Assembly (NCBI GenBank): GCA_041395665.1
Contig: JAWLAB010000001.1
Span: forward strand, 62,001 to 126,000
Length of the DNA stretch: 64,000 nt
Source: Pseudomonadales bacterium
GTDB lineage: Bacteria > Pseudomonadota > Gammaproteobacteria > Pseudomonadales > UBA7239
Direction: 5' to 3'
Part shown: piece after piece, positions 8,073 to 18,667 of the stretch
Position numbering within the stretch: position 1 is the stretch's first letter
How the letters are laid out: each line of letters opens with the position of its first letter
Position numbers and translations under genes: made by a program
The notes under the pieces: generated by a model
The model's input: only the letters and a program-made list of their open reading frames with translations
Database searches by the model: none
Told to the model about the DNA's origin: nothing

Positions 8073-9269
8073 GTGGATTACAAAGCCTTTCGTCAGGAAA
8101 TCAGGACATGGCTGGATGCCAACTGCCCCGCATCCTTGCGCACGCCTGCTAAACAAGAAGAGCAAGTGTGGGGAGCTCGTAATATTCACTTCCCTACCCC
8201 CGATGCCAAACTCTGGTTTGATCGCTGTGTAGAAAAAGGCTATTGCGTACCCGATTGGCCAACCGAATACGGCGGTGCAGGTTTTGACGCCGAGCAGACG
8301 CGTATTTTCAAATCGGAAATGCGCAAATTGGGCTGTCGCGCTCCGCAAGTGAATTTAGGTATTTGGATGGCAGGTCCTGCCATTCTTGAATTCGGTACCG
8401 AAGAACAAAAGCGCGAGCACTTACCCAAAATTGCTCGCGGCGAAATTCGTTGGTGCCAAGGTTACTCCGAGCCAGGTGCAGGCTCTGATTTGGCAGGTTT
8501 ACAAACGCGCGCAGTTGAAGATGGCGATGATTTCATCATCAACGGCTCCAAAATTTGGACTTCTTATGCCGATGAAGCAGATTGGATCTACTGCTTGGTG
8601 CGCACCAATCCCGACGCACCAAAACGCGATGGCATCACTTTCCTATTGTTTGATATGGCCTCTGCTGGCGTGGAAGCTAAGCCAATTGAATTGATTACGG
8701 GTGATCGCCATTTCTGCCAAACCTTCTTCGATAATGTGCGCGTACCAAAGAAAAATGCACTTGGCGAAATCAACAAAGGCTGGACTGTTGCTAAACGCGT
8801 GCTCGAATTTGAACGCAATATGATGTCCGATCTCGGCGGCGAAACTGGCACCGGTATCGAACCGCGCGAAGCTGCGCTGGAATATTTAGAAAAAACCGTA
8901 GATGGAAAAATTGCTGATGCCGTTTTACGCGATGCCATTGCACGGCACGAAGTACAAAAACGTGCTTTCGATGTAACGCAACAACGCATGATTGACGAGT
9001 TCACACTCGGCGCAGGCAACATGAACACCGCTCTGATTTTTAAATACTGCGGTACCGAAGAAGAAAAACGCAAATTTGAATTGCTTCTGAAAATCATGGG
9101 CGAGCAAGGCCTTGGCTGGCGCGACGCCACTCACTTCAGCGAAAAAGAACTCAATACCACGCTGGAATGGATGGGTGCAAAAACCCACACCATCGCTGGC
9201 GGCACAACAGAGATTCAGCTCAACATTATTGCCAAACGCGCGCTGAACTTACCCGGTGTTTTGAGCTGA
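8073..9269 (+). CDS. Acyl-CoA dehydrogenase, PimC-like large subunit
   Basis: This 398-residue flavoprotein has the three-part acyl-CoA dehydrogenase fold. The middle-domain FAD/substrate motif CQGYSEPGAGSDLAGL lies near residue 128 and NGSKIWTS near 153. The start is GTG 8073, behind CAGAGG. In classical enzymes a catalytic Glu sits in a YEGT motif; the aligned C-terminal segment here reads IAGGTTEIQ, so that Glu is missing and the base must lie elsewhere or in a partner. It ends 19 nt before a second, divergent dehydrogenase gene. That pairing fits the alpha2-beta2 dehydrogenases (PimC/PimD, ChsE1/ChsE2 types) that act on dicarboxylic or steroid-side-chain CoA esters. The substrate is not known. 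Confidence 0.85.
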   Translation: MDYKAFRQEIRTWLDANCPASLRTPAKQEEQVWGARNIHFPTPDAKLWFDRCVEKGYCVPDWPTEYGGAGFDAEQTRIFKSEMRKLGCRAPQVNLGIWMAGPAILEFGTEEQKREHLPKIARGEIRWCQGYSEPGAGSDLAGLQTRAVEDGDDFIINGSKIWTSYADEADWIYCLVRTNPDAPKRDGITFLLFDMASAGVEAKPIELITGDRHFCQTFFDNVRVPKKNALGEINKGWTVAKRVLEFERNMMSDLGGETGTGIEPREAALEYLEKTVDGKIADAVLRDAIARHEVQKRAFDVTQQRMIDEFTLGAGNMNTALIFKYCGTEEEKRKFELLLKIMGEQGLGWRDATHFSEKELNTTLEWMGAKTHTIAGGTTEIQLNIIAKRALNLPGVLS

Positions 9270-9288
9270 GATCAGGAGACTATTATTC

Positions 9289-10413
9289 ATGGCATTTGCA
9301 TTTAACGAAGAACAACGCGCATTGCGCGACAGCGTGCGCAGCTTTGCTAACGATCAATCGCCCATCGCTTCATTCCGCGCACTACGCGAACAAAAAGATG
9401 GCGTAGGTTTTGACAACACCGTTTGGCAATCCATGATTGAACTGGGCTTGTCTGGCGCACTTTTCCCAGAAGCTTACGGCGGTTTTGAATTTGGCTGTAC
9501 TGGTTTAGCCGGTTGCATGGAAGAACTGGGGCGCACACTGGTCGCTTCACCTTTACTAGCTTCCATCCTGTCTGGCGCAACCATTCTGCATGCCGGCAGT
9601 GAAGAACAAAAACAAACACTGTTGCCTCAACTTATCAGCGGTGAGAAATTCATTGCACTCGCTTGCGATGAAGGGCATCACCACAACCCTACTCATGTGA
9701 ATACCACAGCAACGCGTGAAGGCAATACTTTTATTCTCAACGGCAACAAGACACGCATCATCAGCGGCATCGCGGCCAATTTGTTTGTTGTCTCTGCTCA
9801 CGTCAGCAACTCACAAAACATCAGTTTGTTTTTGGTGGATGTTGCAGCGACAGGCTTACGCCGCGAAGCGGTCACGCTGGTCGATTCGCAACGCTACGCA
9901 AAGCTAGCGCTCGACAATGTCTGCATTCCAGAATCGCACCTATTGGGTGAAATCGATAAAGGCCTGCCGGCATTGGAACGCGCACTCGACTATGGACGCA
10001 TCTGTCTCACTGCTGAAATGTTTGGCGGCATGCAAGAAATTTTTGAGCGCACCGTGCAATACCTGAAAGAACGCAAACAGTTTGGTGTGCTAATCGGCAC
10101 TTTCCAAGCGCTGCAACATCGCGCTGCGCATATGTATACTGAAATCGAAATGTGTAAATCCATTTTGATGTTGGCGTTAGACGCTTTAGAAAAAAATGCA
10201 GATAACGCCGCACAACTCGTCAGCGCGGCCAAAGCAAAAACCAGCGACACCTACGAGCTGATCAGCAACGAAGCCACACAAATGCACGGCGGCATTGGCG
10301 TGACGGATGAATTGGATGTCGGCCTGTTCCTGAAACGCGCTCGTGTTTCAGCAGAATTACTGGGTAGTGCGCGCTTTCATTACGACCGCTATGCCACGCT
10401 GGAAGGTTTTTGA
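9289..10413 (+). CDS. Acyl-CoA dehydrogenase, PimD-like small subunit
   Basis: This 374-residue member of the acyl-CoA dehydrogenase family has the N-terminal helical domain (FNEEQRALRDSVRSFA), a shortened beta domain, and the C-terminal helical bundle with QFGVLIGTFQALQHRAA near 263-279. The glycine-rich FAD loop of classical members is weak: the middle domain reads ALACDEGHHHNPTH where a T-E-P-x-A-G-S motif is expected. The C-terminus has QMHGGIGVTDELDV. It is 19 nt downstream of the first dehydrogenase, behind AGGAG, so the two are probably co-transcribed. I infer that they form one heteromeric enzyme in which each subunit supplies part of the active site. Confidence 0.85.
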   Translation: MAFAFNEEQRALRDSVRSFANDQSPIASFRALREQKDGVGFDNTVWQSMIELGLSGALFPEAYGGFEFGCTGLAGCMEELGRTLVASPLLASILSGATILHAGSEEQKQTLLPQLISGEKFIALACDEGHHHNPTHVNTTATREGNTFILNGNKTRIISGIAANLFVVSAHVSNSQNISLFLVDVAATGLRREAVTLVDSQRYAKLALDNVCIPESHLLGEIDKGLPALERALDYGRICLTAEMFGGMQEIFERTVQYLKERKQFGVLIGTFQALQHRAAHMYTEIEMCKSILMLALDALEKNADNAAQLVSAAKAKTSDTYELISNEATQMHGGIGVTDELDVGLFLKRARVSAELLGSARFHYDRYATLEGF

Positions 10414-10430
10414 TTCGTTTGTTCTTCACT

Positions 10431-10465
10431 CCTCATGGCGCAACTCTTACGACTGCGTCATGAGG
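10431..10465. terminator. Strong hairpin between convergent genes
   Basis: CCTCATGGCGCA (10431-10442) pairs with TGCGTCATGAGG (10454-10465) over 12 bp with one G-T pair and an 11-nt loop. It sits between the dehydrogenase stop and the hisC stop. No T-run follows on either strand, so it may be a Rho-dependent or RNA-stability element rather than a classical intrinsic terminator. Confidence 0.5.
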
Positions 10466-10474
10466 AAAACCTTA

Positions 10475-11533
10475 TCAGCCAAGAATTTTTTCCAAGTTGT
10501 CCAACAACACTCGATTCTGCTCTTCCGTCCCCACAGTAATACGCAAGTAATCGCCGGTGCGCTCACCTTTGAAATGACGCACCAATACTGCTTTCTCACG
10601 CAATGTTTGCGCTAATTTTTCACCACTCCATTGCAGGTGGCGCGCGAAAATAAAATTAGCAGCTGAAGGCAGCACCTCAAAACCCAAAGCAGTCAATTCT
10701 GCTGTGACAAAATCACGACTTTCAATAACTTGTTGTGTGGTTTTTTCAAAATAGTCGCGATCCTCAAAAGCCGCTGCTGCACCAACAATGGCAGCGCGCC
10801 CCAAGGGGTAAGAATTAAAACTGTTTTTGATGCGCTCTAAACCAGCAATTAAATCGGCATGACCGACCGCCAAACCTACGCGCAAACCAGCCAGTGAGCG
10901 CGACTTCGATAGCGTTTGCGTCACTAACAACTGAGGATATTTTTTGGTCAGCGAGATCGCACTTTCGCCACCAAAATCAATATACGCCTCATCAACCACC
11001 ACCACAGAATCGGTGTTGCGCTGCAGCAGCGATTCAATTTTTTCCAATGACAACAACACACCTGTCGGCGCATTGGGATTAGGGAAAATAATGCCGCCGT
11101 TGGGCTGCACATAATTCTCTACATCAATGGCAAACTCAGCCGTCAAAGGAATCTGACGATAGGCAATGTTATACAGTCCGCAATACACGGGATAAAAACT
11201 GTAGGTGATATCTGGAAATAAAATCGGCACATCGTGCTGTAACAAACCGTGAAAAATATGCGCCAGCACTTCATCAGAGCCGTTGCCGACAAACACATTC
11301 TCGACACCAACATCGTAGTAATTGGCAATAGCTTGCTTTAATACCGTGGAATCGGGATCGGGATACAAACGCAAATCGTCACTGATCGCCTGCTGCATCG
11401 CCGCCAGTGCTTTTGGCGAAGGACCATAAGGATTTTCGTTGGTATTTAACTTCACCAAATTGGCAATTTTAGGTTGCTCTCCTGGCACATAAGGCACCAA
11501 TTCGTGAACCAGACGACTCCAATAACGGCTCAT
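10475..11533 (-). CDS. hisC: Histidinol-phosphate aminotransferase
   Basis: This 352-residue class-II PLP aminotransferase converts imidazole acetol phosphate to histidinol phosphate. [11 protein letters not shown] near residue 32 is the usual HisC substrate-site motif. [10 protein letters not shown] contributes the PLP-ring Asp and Tyr, and the PLP Lys lies in [10 protein letters not shown]. The gene follows hisD by 11 nt and is the last of a murA-hisG-hisD-hisC run, the arrangement also found in pseudomonads. HisC paralogues can act on aromatic amino acids, but the his context supports the histidine role. Confidence 0.95.
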   Translation of the reverse strand: MSRYWSRLVHELVPYVPGEQPKIANLVKLNTNENPYGPSPKALAAMQQAISDDLRLYPDPDSTVLKQAIANYYDVGVENVFVGNGSDEVLAHIFHGLLQHDVPILFPDITYSFYPVYCGLYNIAYRQIPLTAEFAIDVENYVQPNGGIIFPNPNAPTGVLLSLEKIESLLQRNTDSVVVVDEAYIDFGGESAISLTKKYPQLLVTQTLSKSRSLAGLRVGLAVGHADLIAGLERIKNSFNSYPLGRAAIVGAAAAFEDRDYFEKTTQQVIESRDFVTAELTALGFEVLPSAANFIFARHLQWSGEKLAQTLREKAVLVRHFKGERTGDYLRITVGTEEQNRVLLDNLEKILG

Positions 11534-11544
11534 CGCAACCTCAT

Positions 11545-12843
11545 TTATTTCAAGCGATATTCAGCGGACTGCGCGTGCGCAGTTAATCCTTCACCGCGCG
11601 CCAACACAGAAGCGACACGACCTAAAGTGTTTGCGCCTTGCGCAGAGACATTGATCATCGAGGTGCGTTTTTGAAAATCATACACACCCAGCGGCGATGA
11701 AAAGCGCGCTGTACCGGAAGTTGGCAGCACATGGTTAGGGCCTGCGCAGTAATCGCCCAGAGCTTCTGGCGTATGGCGACCTAAAAATATCGCACCCGCG
11801 TGGCGAATTTCTTCTGCCAATTTTTCCGGCTCAGCGACAGACAGTTCCAAATGTTCAGGTGCAATAAAATTACACAGTTCTGCAGCTTCATCTAAATCGT
11901 TCACTTGAATAAAGACACTGCGTTTTTCCATCGCCGCGCGCACGATGTCTTTGCGCTCCAGTGTTGATAGCAAGCGTTCACAACTAGCTTGCACCGCATC
12001 CAGAAAATTCTTGTCTGGTGAAATCAGAATCGCTTGCGCGTCTTCATCGTGTTCAGCTTGCGAAAATAAATCCATCGCAATCCAATCCGGATTGGTTTCA
12101 CCATCACAAACCACAAGAATTTCTGAGGGGCCGGCAATCATGTCGATGCCAACTTTGCCAAACACTTCGCGCTTCGCTGTCGCAACATAAATGTTGCCAG
12201 GGCCAACAATTTTATCCACTCGCGGCACGGTTTCTGTGCCGTAAGCTAAAGCCGCAACCGCTTGTGCACCACCAATCGTAAACACTTTGTCCACGCCGGC
12301 AATTGCCGCCGCCGCGAGCACCATGTCATTCAATTCGCCGCGCGGCGCAGGCACCACCATCACCACTTCCGCAACGCCAGCCACTTTTGCCGGAATCGCA
12401 TTCATTAACACGGATGATGGATAAGAAGCCTTGCCGCCCGGCACATACAAACCTACGCGATCCAGCGGCGTAACGCGCTGGCCCAACACCGTGCCATCCG
12501 CTTCGGTGTAGCTCCACGATTCCACCAACTGGCGTTGATGGAAATCACGAATGCGTTGCGCCGCAATTTCTAAAGCAGCGCGTTTTTCCGTATCAATATT
12601 TTTCAGCGCCTGCTGCAAGCGCTCTGCACTGACGCTCAGTTCTTGTATTGACTGCACATCGCGTGCGTCAAACTGATTGGTGTACTGCAACAGTGCAGCA
12701 TCTCGATCGCGCACAACTGTGGCAATAATTTCCAACACGACCTGACGCACATTTTTATCCAGCTCTAATTCTTGACCGGATAACGCTTGCCAAAACAATT
12801 CAAAGTCAGTGAGACCTGCGTAGCTTTTCCTTTGGATATTCAC
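11545..12843 (-). CDS. hisD: Histidinol dehydrogenase
   Basis: This 432-residue zinc enzyme carries out the last two oxidations of histidine synthesis, histidinol to histidine, using NAD. Visible landmarks are [16 protein letters not shown] (the nucleotide-binding stretch), [12 protein letters not shown], and [11 protein letters not shown], where Glu and His act as base and ligand. The length is normal. Its ATG overlaps the hisG stop in an ATGA motif, so the two are translationally coupled. Confidence 0.97.
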   Translation of the reverse strand: MNIQRKSYAGLTDFELFWQALSGQELELDKNVRQVVLEIIATVVRDRDAALLQYTNQFDARDVQSIQELSVSAERLQQALKNIDTEKRAALEIAAQRIRDFHQRQLVESWSYTEADGTVLGQRVTPLDRVGLYVPGGKASYPSSVLMNAIPAKVAGVAEVVMVVPAPRGELNDMVLAAAAIAGVDKVFTIGGAQAVAALAYGTETVPRVDKIVGPGNIYVATAKREVFGKVGIDMIAGPSEILVVCDGETNPDWIAMDLFSQAEHDEDAQAILISPDKNFLDAVQASCERLLSTLERKDIVRAAMEKRSVFIQVNDLDEAAELCNFIAPEHLELSVAEPEKLAEEIRHAGAIFLGRHTPEALGDYCAGPNHVLPTSGTARFSSPLGVYDFQKRTSMINVSAQGANTLGRVASVLARGEGLTAHAQSAEYRLK

Positions 12844-13499
12844 GCTGCACCTTTCGCAGCAACCACATTCGCCGCAACAACAGCCGCCAAGGCATCCACC
12901 AAGGGTTGAATTTGCGTGTGCTGCGTTTTCATTGTCGCTTTATTGACGATCAAGCGCGAAGTAATGGGCGCAATGACTTCTCTCGCTTCCAAACCGTTCG
13001 CGCGCAGCGTATTGCCGGTATCAACAATATCGACAATTTCATCAGCCAAACCCATCAAAGGCGCAAGCTCCATCGCGCCGTACAACTTAATCACATCGAC
13101 TTGCCTGCCCTGCTCGGCGTAATAGCGCCGCGCAACATTGACAAATTTTGTCGCGACACGAATACGGCCTTCTTTTAGAGCAACGCCTGCCATGCCTGCC
13201 GTCATCAAACGACAGCGCGCAATATTCAAATCCAGCGGCTCGTAAAATCCTTCGCCACCATGTTCCAAAATTACATCTTTGCCGGAAACACCCAGATCTG
13301 CGATACCAAACTGCACATAAGTAGGCACATCAGAGCCACGCAACACCACCAACTGCACATCGCTGTGCGTGGTATCAAAAATCAATTTGCGCGAGGTTGT
13401 TAAATCTTCCAAAGGCTGTATGCCGATTTGCGCAAGCAACGGTAAAGTTTCTTGCAACAAACGACCTTTAGTCAGCGCGATGGTAATTTTTTTCTTCAT
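12840..13499 (-). CDS. hisG: ATP phosphoribosyltransferase, short form
   Basis: This 219-residue enzyme couples ATP and PRPP in the first step of histidine synthesis. It opens [18 protein letters not shown], and [14 protein letters not shown] near residue 160 is the PRPP-binding loop. At about 220 residues it is the short form, which lacks the C-terminal regulatory domain and needs the HisZ partner for activity and feedback control; hisZ is not in this window. It lies 3 nt downstream of murA and overlaps hisD. Confidence 0.95.
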   Translation of the reverse strand: MKKKITIALTKGRLLQETLPLLAQIGIQPLEDLTTSRKLIFDTTHSDVQLVVLRGSDVPTYVQFGIADLGVSGKDVILEHGGEGFYEPLDLNIARCRLMTAGMAGVALKEGRIRVATKFVNVARRYYAEQGRQVDVIKLYGAMELAPLMGLADEIVDIVDTGNTLRANGLEAREVIAPITSRLIVNKATMKTQHTQIQPLVDALAAVVAANVVAAKGAA

Positions 13500-13502
13500 A
13501 AC

Positions 13503-15054
<1,552 letters not shown>

Positions 15055-15147
15055 GCAATAAAGCTCTCTTTTCACCATGACTTTTGAGTGCCGGCACTAT
15101 ACCATTTGCGCACGCAACGCGGCACGAAACAGCCTTTCCAACATACG
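15055..15147. promoter_or_regulatory. Divergent ibaG / kdsD control region with a 12-bp palindrome
   Basis: The 93-nt gap contains a perfect palindrome AGTGCCGGCACT (15087-15098). TATAGT on the minus strand and TATACC on the plus strand flank it as possible -10 elements. ATGACT, 16 bp upstream of TATACC, is a weak -35. The symmetry suggests an operator or shared promoter element, but no regulator is indicated. Confidence 0.35.
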
Positions 15148-16134
15148 ATGAACGCAACGCACAACACACAAGATTTTCTTGCCTCAGGCTTACGCACCGT
15201 GCGTGTGGAATGCGCGGCAGTTGATCGTTTGCAAAAAGCCATCAACGCTGATTTTGTGCGCGCTTGTGAGCTGCTACTGAACTGCGCTGGACGCATCATC
15301 GTCACTGGCATGGGCAAGTCAGGACATATCGGCCGTAAGGTTGCTGCTACGCTAGCTAGCACAGGCAGCCCTGCTTTTTTTGTACACCCAGGAGAAGCCA
15401 GCCACGGCGATATGGGCATGATCACACGCAATGATGTTGTGATTGCTCTTTCCAACTCCGGTTCGACCGCAGAAGTGGTGACTTTGTTGCCGTTGATCAA
15501 GCGCATGGAAGTGCCGCTAATCAGCATGACAGGCAATGTGCAATCGACAATGGCGCAAGCCGCAGATGTGCATTTGGATGTCAGTGTGGAATCCGAAGCC
15601 TGCCCGCTGGATTTAGCCCCGACTGCCAGCACCACCGTGGCGCTGGTCATGGGCGATGCGCTGGCTATAGCCCTACTAGAAGCGCGCGGCTTTACTGCCG
15701 AGGATTTTGCCTTCTCACACCCTGGCGGCGCACTGGGTCGCAAGCTGCTGCTCAAGGTTGAAGACATCATGCACAGCGGTGATCGCATACCGGTTGTGAC
15801 ACCCAATACGCCGCTGATTGATGCCCTGCTCACCATGAATGCTAAAGGCTTGGGCTTGACCACCATCTGCGATGACCAACAGCAACTCTTGGGCGTTTTT
15901 ACCGACGGTGATTTGCGCCGCACGCTGCAACACAATATGACCGACCTACACAGCACGGCTATCAGCCAAGTGATGACGCGTAATAGCCAAACCGTCGGCA
16001 AGCACTTGCTCGCCGCTGAAGCCTTGGCCATCATGGAGCGCAGACACATTACCGCCCTCGTGGTTACCGACACGAGCCAACGCGTGGAAGGCATTGTGCA
16101 TTTGCACGACATGCTGAAAGCCGGCGTGGCGTAA
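15148..16134 (+). CDS. kdsD: D-arabinose 5-phosphate isomerase KdsD
   Basis: From ATG 15148 the protein has 328 residues, the same length as E. coli KdsD; an upstream in-frame ATG at 15088 lies in the promoter region and is rejected. It interconverts ribulose 5-phosphate and arabinose 5-phosphate, the entry to Kdo synthesis. The SIS domain covers about 30-175 (GMGKSGHIGRKVAATLASTG; LSNSGSTAEV). Two CBS domains follow at about 205-325. It leads a kdsD-kdsC-lptC-lptA-lptB operon. Confidence 0.96.
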   Translation: MNATHNTQDFLASGLRTVRVECAAVDRLQKAINADFVRACELLLNCAGRIIVTGMGKSGHIGRKVAATLASTGSPAFFVHPGEASHGDMGMITRNDVVIALSNSGSTAEVVTLLPLIKRMEVPLISMTGNVQSTMAQAADVHLDVSVESEACPLDLAPTASTTVALVMGDALAIALLEARGFTAEDFAFSHPGGALGRKLLLKVEDIMHSGDRIPVVTPNTPLIDALLTMNAKGLGLTTICDDQQQLLGVFTDGDLRRTLQHNMTDLHSTAISQVMTRNSQTVGKHLLAAEALAIMERRHITALVVTDTSQRVEGIVHLHDMLKAGVA

Positions 16135-16148
16135 ACGGAATCGATGTA

Positions 16149-16676
16149 ATGGCTACTCCTCAAGAACTAGCGCGCACCATCCGACTGTTGTTGCTCGATG
16201 TAGACGGCGTGCTCTCAGACGGCCGTATCACTTACGACAGCGAAGGGCGAGAGCTGAAGAGCTTTCATATCCACGACGGCCTCGGCATCAAACTGTTGCA
16301 GCAAGCAGGCATACAGGTAGGCATCATCACAGGGCGCATCAGCCCGATGGTCGAATGCCGTGCGCGCGAATTAGGCATTGAGCTTGTAGTGCAAGGGCGT
16401 GAGGACAAAGCCTCTGCCATGCATGAAACCATTAAAACGCTGGGTATCGACTGCACTGCCGTCGCTTATATGGGTGATGACCTGCCTGACCTCGCCGCCA
16501 TTCGCCAAGCAGGGCTCGGCATCGCGCCGGCCAACGCTGTCAACATCGTGCGGCAACATGCCAATCTTGTAACAACGAATGCGGGTGGTCATGGCGCAGT
16601 GCGCGAAGCTGCAGAATTTATCCTGCAGGCACAGGCATTATTAGACGCTGTGTTTACTCGCTACTCCCAAGGCTGA
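16149..16676 (+). CDS. kdsC: Kdo-8-phosphate phosphatase KdsC
   Basis: This 175-residue C0-type HAD phosphatase releases phosphate from Kdo-8-P. HAD motif I is LLLLDVDGVLSDG with both catalytic Asp residues. Motif II is IITGR, and motif III/IV is YMGDDLPDLAAI. It has no cap domain, as expected for the tetrameric KdsC family. It sits 14 nt after kdsD and 4 nt before lptC, so this operon carries out the first and last steps around Kdo-8-P synthesis. Confidence 0.95.
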   Translation: MATPQELARTIRLLLLDVDGVLSDGRITYDSEGRELKSFHIHDGLGIKLLQQAGIQVGIITGRISPMVECRARELGIELVVQGREDKASAMHETIKTLGIDCTAVAYMGDDLPDLAAIRQAGLGIAPANAVNIVRQHANLVTTNAGGHGAVREAAEFILQAQALLDAVFTRYSQG

Positions 16677-16680
16677 CCCT

Positions 16681-17304
16681 ATGCCTCATATCTTGCAAAA
16701 TCTTCCTTCATTTTTTTCGAGCCGAGTGCGGCAGATAATCGCAACAGCTATTGTGATTCTTTTGGCGCTCATTGGACTCAGCATTACCGATGAAAAAAAA
16801 ATCTCATCGCCACTCACTACCACCAATACAAACACTAGCTCACAAGCTGATACGGTTATTGAAAATGCGCAGCTGGATGCTTTTGATGAAAATGGAAAAA
16901 AAATACGCACGCTACTCGGCAAAAAAATCTCGTCTTTTGATGCCGACAAACGCAGCCTAATTGAATCGCCACATTTATATTTCACGCAACGCGGCAGCGA
17001 TAAAAAACCACCCACACCATGGGAAGTGACCGCTGATAACGCAACGGTTTATCAAACCAGTAACATTATTGATTTATACGGTAATGCCACCCTATTTAGC
17101 GACGCAACGCCCAAAGGCCCCACGCGCATCACCAGCGACTACTTACATATCAATACCGAGGCCAAACTCGCTCACACAGATAAAGCTGTTACCATACAAG
17201 TGCGCAATAGCGTCACTCAAGCTGTCGGCATGTGGGCTGATATGGGACGAGATCAACTAAAACTACCTTCACGCGTCAAGGAGATTCATGAAGCCTCTCG
17301 CTAA
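16681..17304 (+). CDS. lptC: LPS export system protein LptC
   Basis: This 207-residue bitopic protein has a single transmembrane helix near 16-36 and a periplasmic beta-jellyroll for the rest. LptC receives LPS from LptB2FG and hands it to LptA. Typical features are DAFDENGKKIRTLLGKKISSFDADKR and the repeated short beta-strands with TADNATVY. It overlaps lptA by 17 nt and lies 4 nt after kdsC. Confidence 0.9.
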   Translation: MPHILQNLPSFFSSRVRQIIATAIVILLALIGLSITDEKKISSPLTTTNTNTSSQADTVIENAQLDAFDENGKKIRTLLGKKISSFDADKRSLIESPHLYFTQRGSDKKPPTPWEVTADNATVYQTSNIIDLYGNATLFSDATPKGPTRITSDYLHINTEAKLAHTDKAVTIQVRNSVTQAVGMWADMGRDQLKLPSRVKEIHEASR

Positions 17305-17821
17305 ACTTATCGCCGTCGGATTTGCACTCACCGCCAACAGCGTATTTGCGCTGCCAAATGATCGTAGTCAACCGATAGAAATTCAGGCCGACAGTGCCGA
17401 GCGTGATGCAAAAACTGGTGTGACTACTTACACCGGCAATGTTGATGTTAAGCAGGGCAGTATTCATATCACAGCAGGCAAAGTTGTGTTGAATAGCGAT
17501 AACAACAATAAACTGACCAACATCCACGCCACGGGTAGCCCTGCTACTTATCATCAACAACTCACTGGCCCCAAAGATGTTGTTGATGCCCAAGCACTGA
17601 ATATTTATTTCAATGTCGCCAAAAATCTAATCACCCTACAAGACAATGCCAGCTTGAAACAGGAGAGCGGCAGCATCAAAGGTGATCGCATCGAATACGA
17701 CACAAAAACTGAACGCGTCAAAGCGCAGGCTTCGAAATCTGGTGGCAATGACAACAGTCGGCGCATTACGGTAATCATCCCGCCATCCACTAGCGAAAAA
17801 GCCAATAAATCATCTGAGTAA
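17288..17821 (+). CDS. lptA: Periplasmic LPS-binding protein LptA
   Basis: This 177-residue protein has a signal peptide (about 1-21, [21 protein letters not shown]), then the OstA/LptA beta-jellyroll that polymerises into the periplasmic bridge. [20 protein letters not shown] is the usual first strand pair. The C-terminus is Ser/Lys-rich and probably disordered. The start overlaps lptC, and lptB follows after 7 nt. Confidence 0.93.
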   Translation: MKPLAKLIAVGFALTANSVFALPNDRSQPIEIQADSAERDAKTGVTTYTGNVDVKQGSIHITAGKVVLNSDNNNKLTNIHATGSPATYHQQLTGPKDVVDAQALNIYFNVAKNLITLQDNASLKQESGSIKGDRIEYDTKTERVKAQASKSGGNDNSRRITVIIPPSTSEKANKSSE

Positions 17822-17828
17822 TTGCACC

Positions 17829-18563
17829 GTGACCACAGCCAGCACGCTTCGCGCCCAACATCTCGGCAAAACCTATAAAAAACGCAATGTTGTTAACGAT
17901 GTTTCACTGCAGGTTTCTAGCGGTGAAATTGTCGGCTTACTCGGGCCTAACGGCGCCGGTAAAACCACTTGCTTTTACATGATGGTCGGCTTGATTCCTG
18001 CGGATAAAGGTGAAATTTTTCTCGACGATGAAAATATTACACATCTGCCCATGCACAGCAGAGCGCAGCGCGGTTTGGGCTATCTACCGCAAGAAGCATC
18101 TGTGTTTCGCAAACTGAGCGCGCGCAATAATATTCTCGCCATCCTCGAAACACGCAAAGAACTATCGTCTGCACAGCGCGCGAATATTGCTGACGAGTTG
18201 ATGCAAGAGCTGCACATTACGCACATTGCAGATTCCTTGGGTATGAGCCTGTCCGGCGGCGAAAGACGCCGTGTTGAAATCGCACGCGCATTAGCCAGCG
18301 AACCGCGTTTCATTTTGCTCGACGAGCCATTTGCTGGTGTTGATCCTATTTCCGTGGCTGACATCAAACAAATCGTCCACCACCTGCAATCTAAAAATAT
18401 TGGCGTATTGATTACCGATCACAATGTTCGCGAGACACTCTCTATTTGTCAGCGCGCCTATATCGTCGGAGAAGGACACATCATTGCCGAAGGCACATCT
18501 CATGAAGTGCTCAACAACGCAAAAGTGCGCGATGTTTATTTGGGGCAGGATTTTTCACTTTAA
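17829..18563 (+). CDS. lptB: LPS export ABC transporter ATPase LptB
   Basis: This 244-residue ATPase powers LptFG. Walker A is [13 protein letters not shown] (about residues 36-48), the ABC signature is [15 protein letters not shown], and Walker B is [12 protein letters not shown] with the catalytic Glu. The switch His is in [10 protein letters not shown]. The start is GTG 17829. In most gammaproteobacteria rpoN and hpf follow lptB; here a terminator and the convergent rpoC follow instead. Confidence 0.96.
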   Translation: MTTASTLRAQHLGKTYKKRNVVNDVSLQVSSGEIVGLLGPNGAGKTTCFYMMVGLIPADKGEIFLDDENITHLPMHSRAQRGLGYLPQEASVFRKLSARNNILAILETRKELSSAQRANIADELMQELHITHIADSLGMSLSGGERRRVEIARALASEPRFILLDEPFAGVDPISVADIKQIVHHLQSKNIGVLITDHNVRETLSICQRAYIVGEGHIIAEGTSHEVLNNAKVRDVYLGQDFSL

Positions 18564-18616
18564 GAATAATATTGATACTGCACTGCCGTAGTTTTTTAAT
18601 TCACTAATCAATATCA

Positions 18617-18651
18617 ATAAAAAAGCCCGCATCGCTGCGGGCTTTTTTATT
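18617..18651. terminator. Bidirectional terminator between lptB and rpoC
   Basis: A GC-rich stem GCCCGC/GCGGGC with a short loop is flanked by A6 on one side and T6 on the other. It can therefore stop both the lpt operon and the rpoBC operon. Confidence 0.9.
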
Positions 18652-18667
18652 GTCTCTTACAAACCAA

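Noticed and set aside
15072..16163. A 363-codon open frame on the minus strand across kdsD
   Set aside because: Its translation is Ser/Thr/Arg-rich with no fold, and it mirrors a fully conserved kdsD on the plus strand. It is an antisense shadow.
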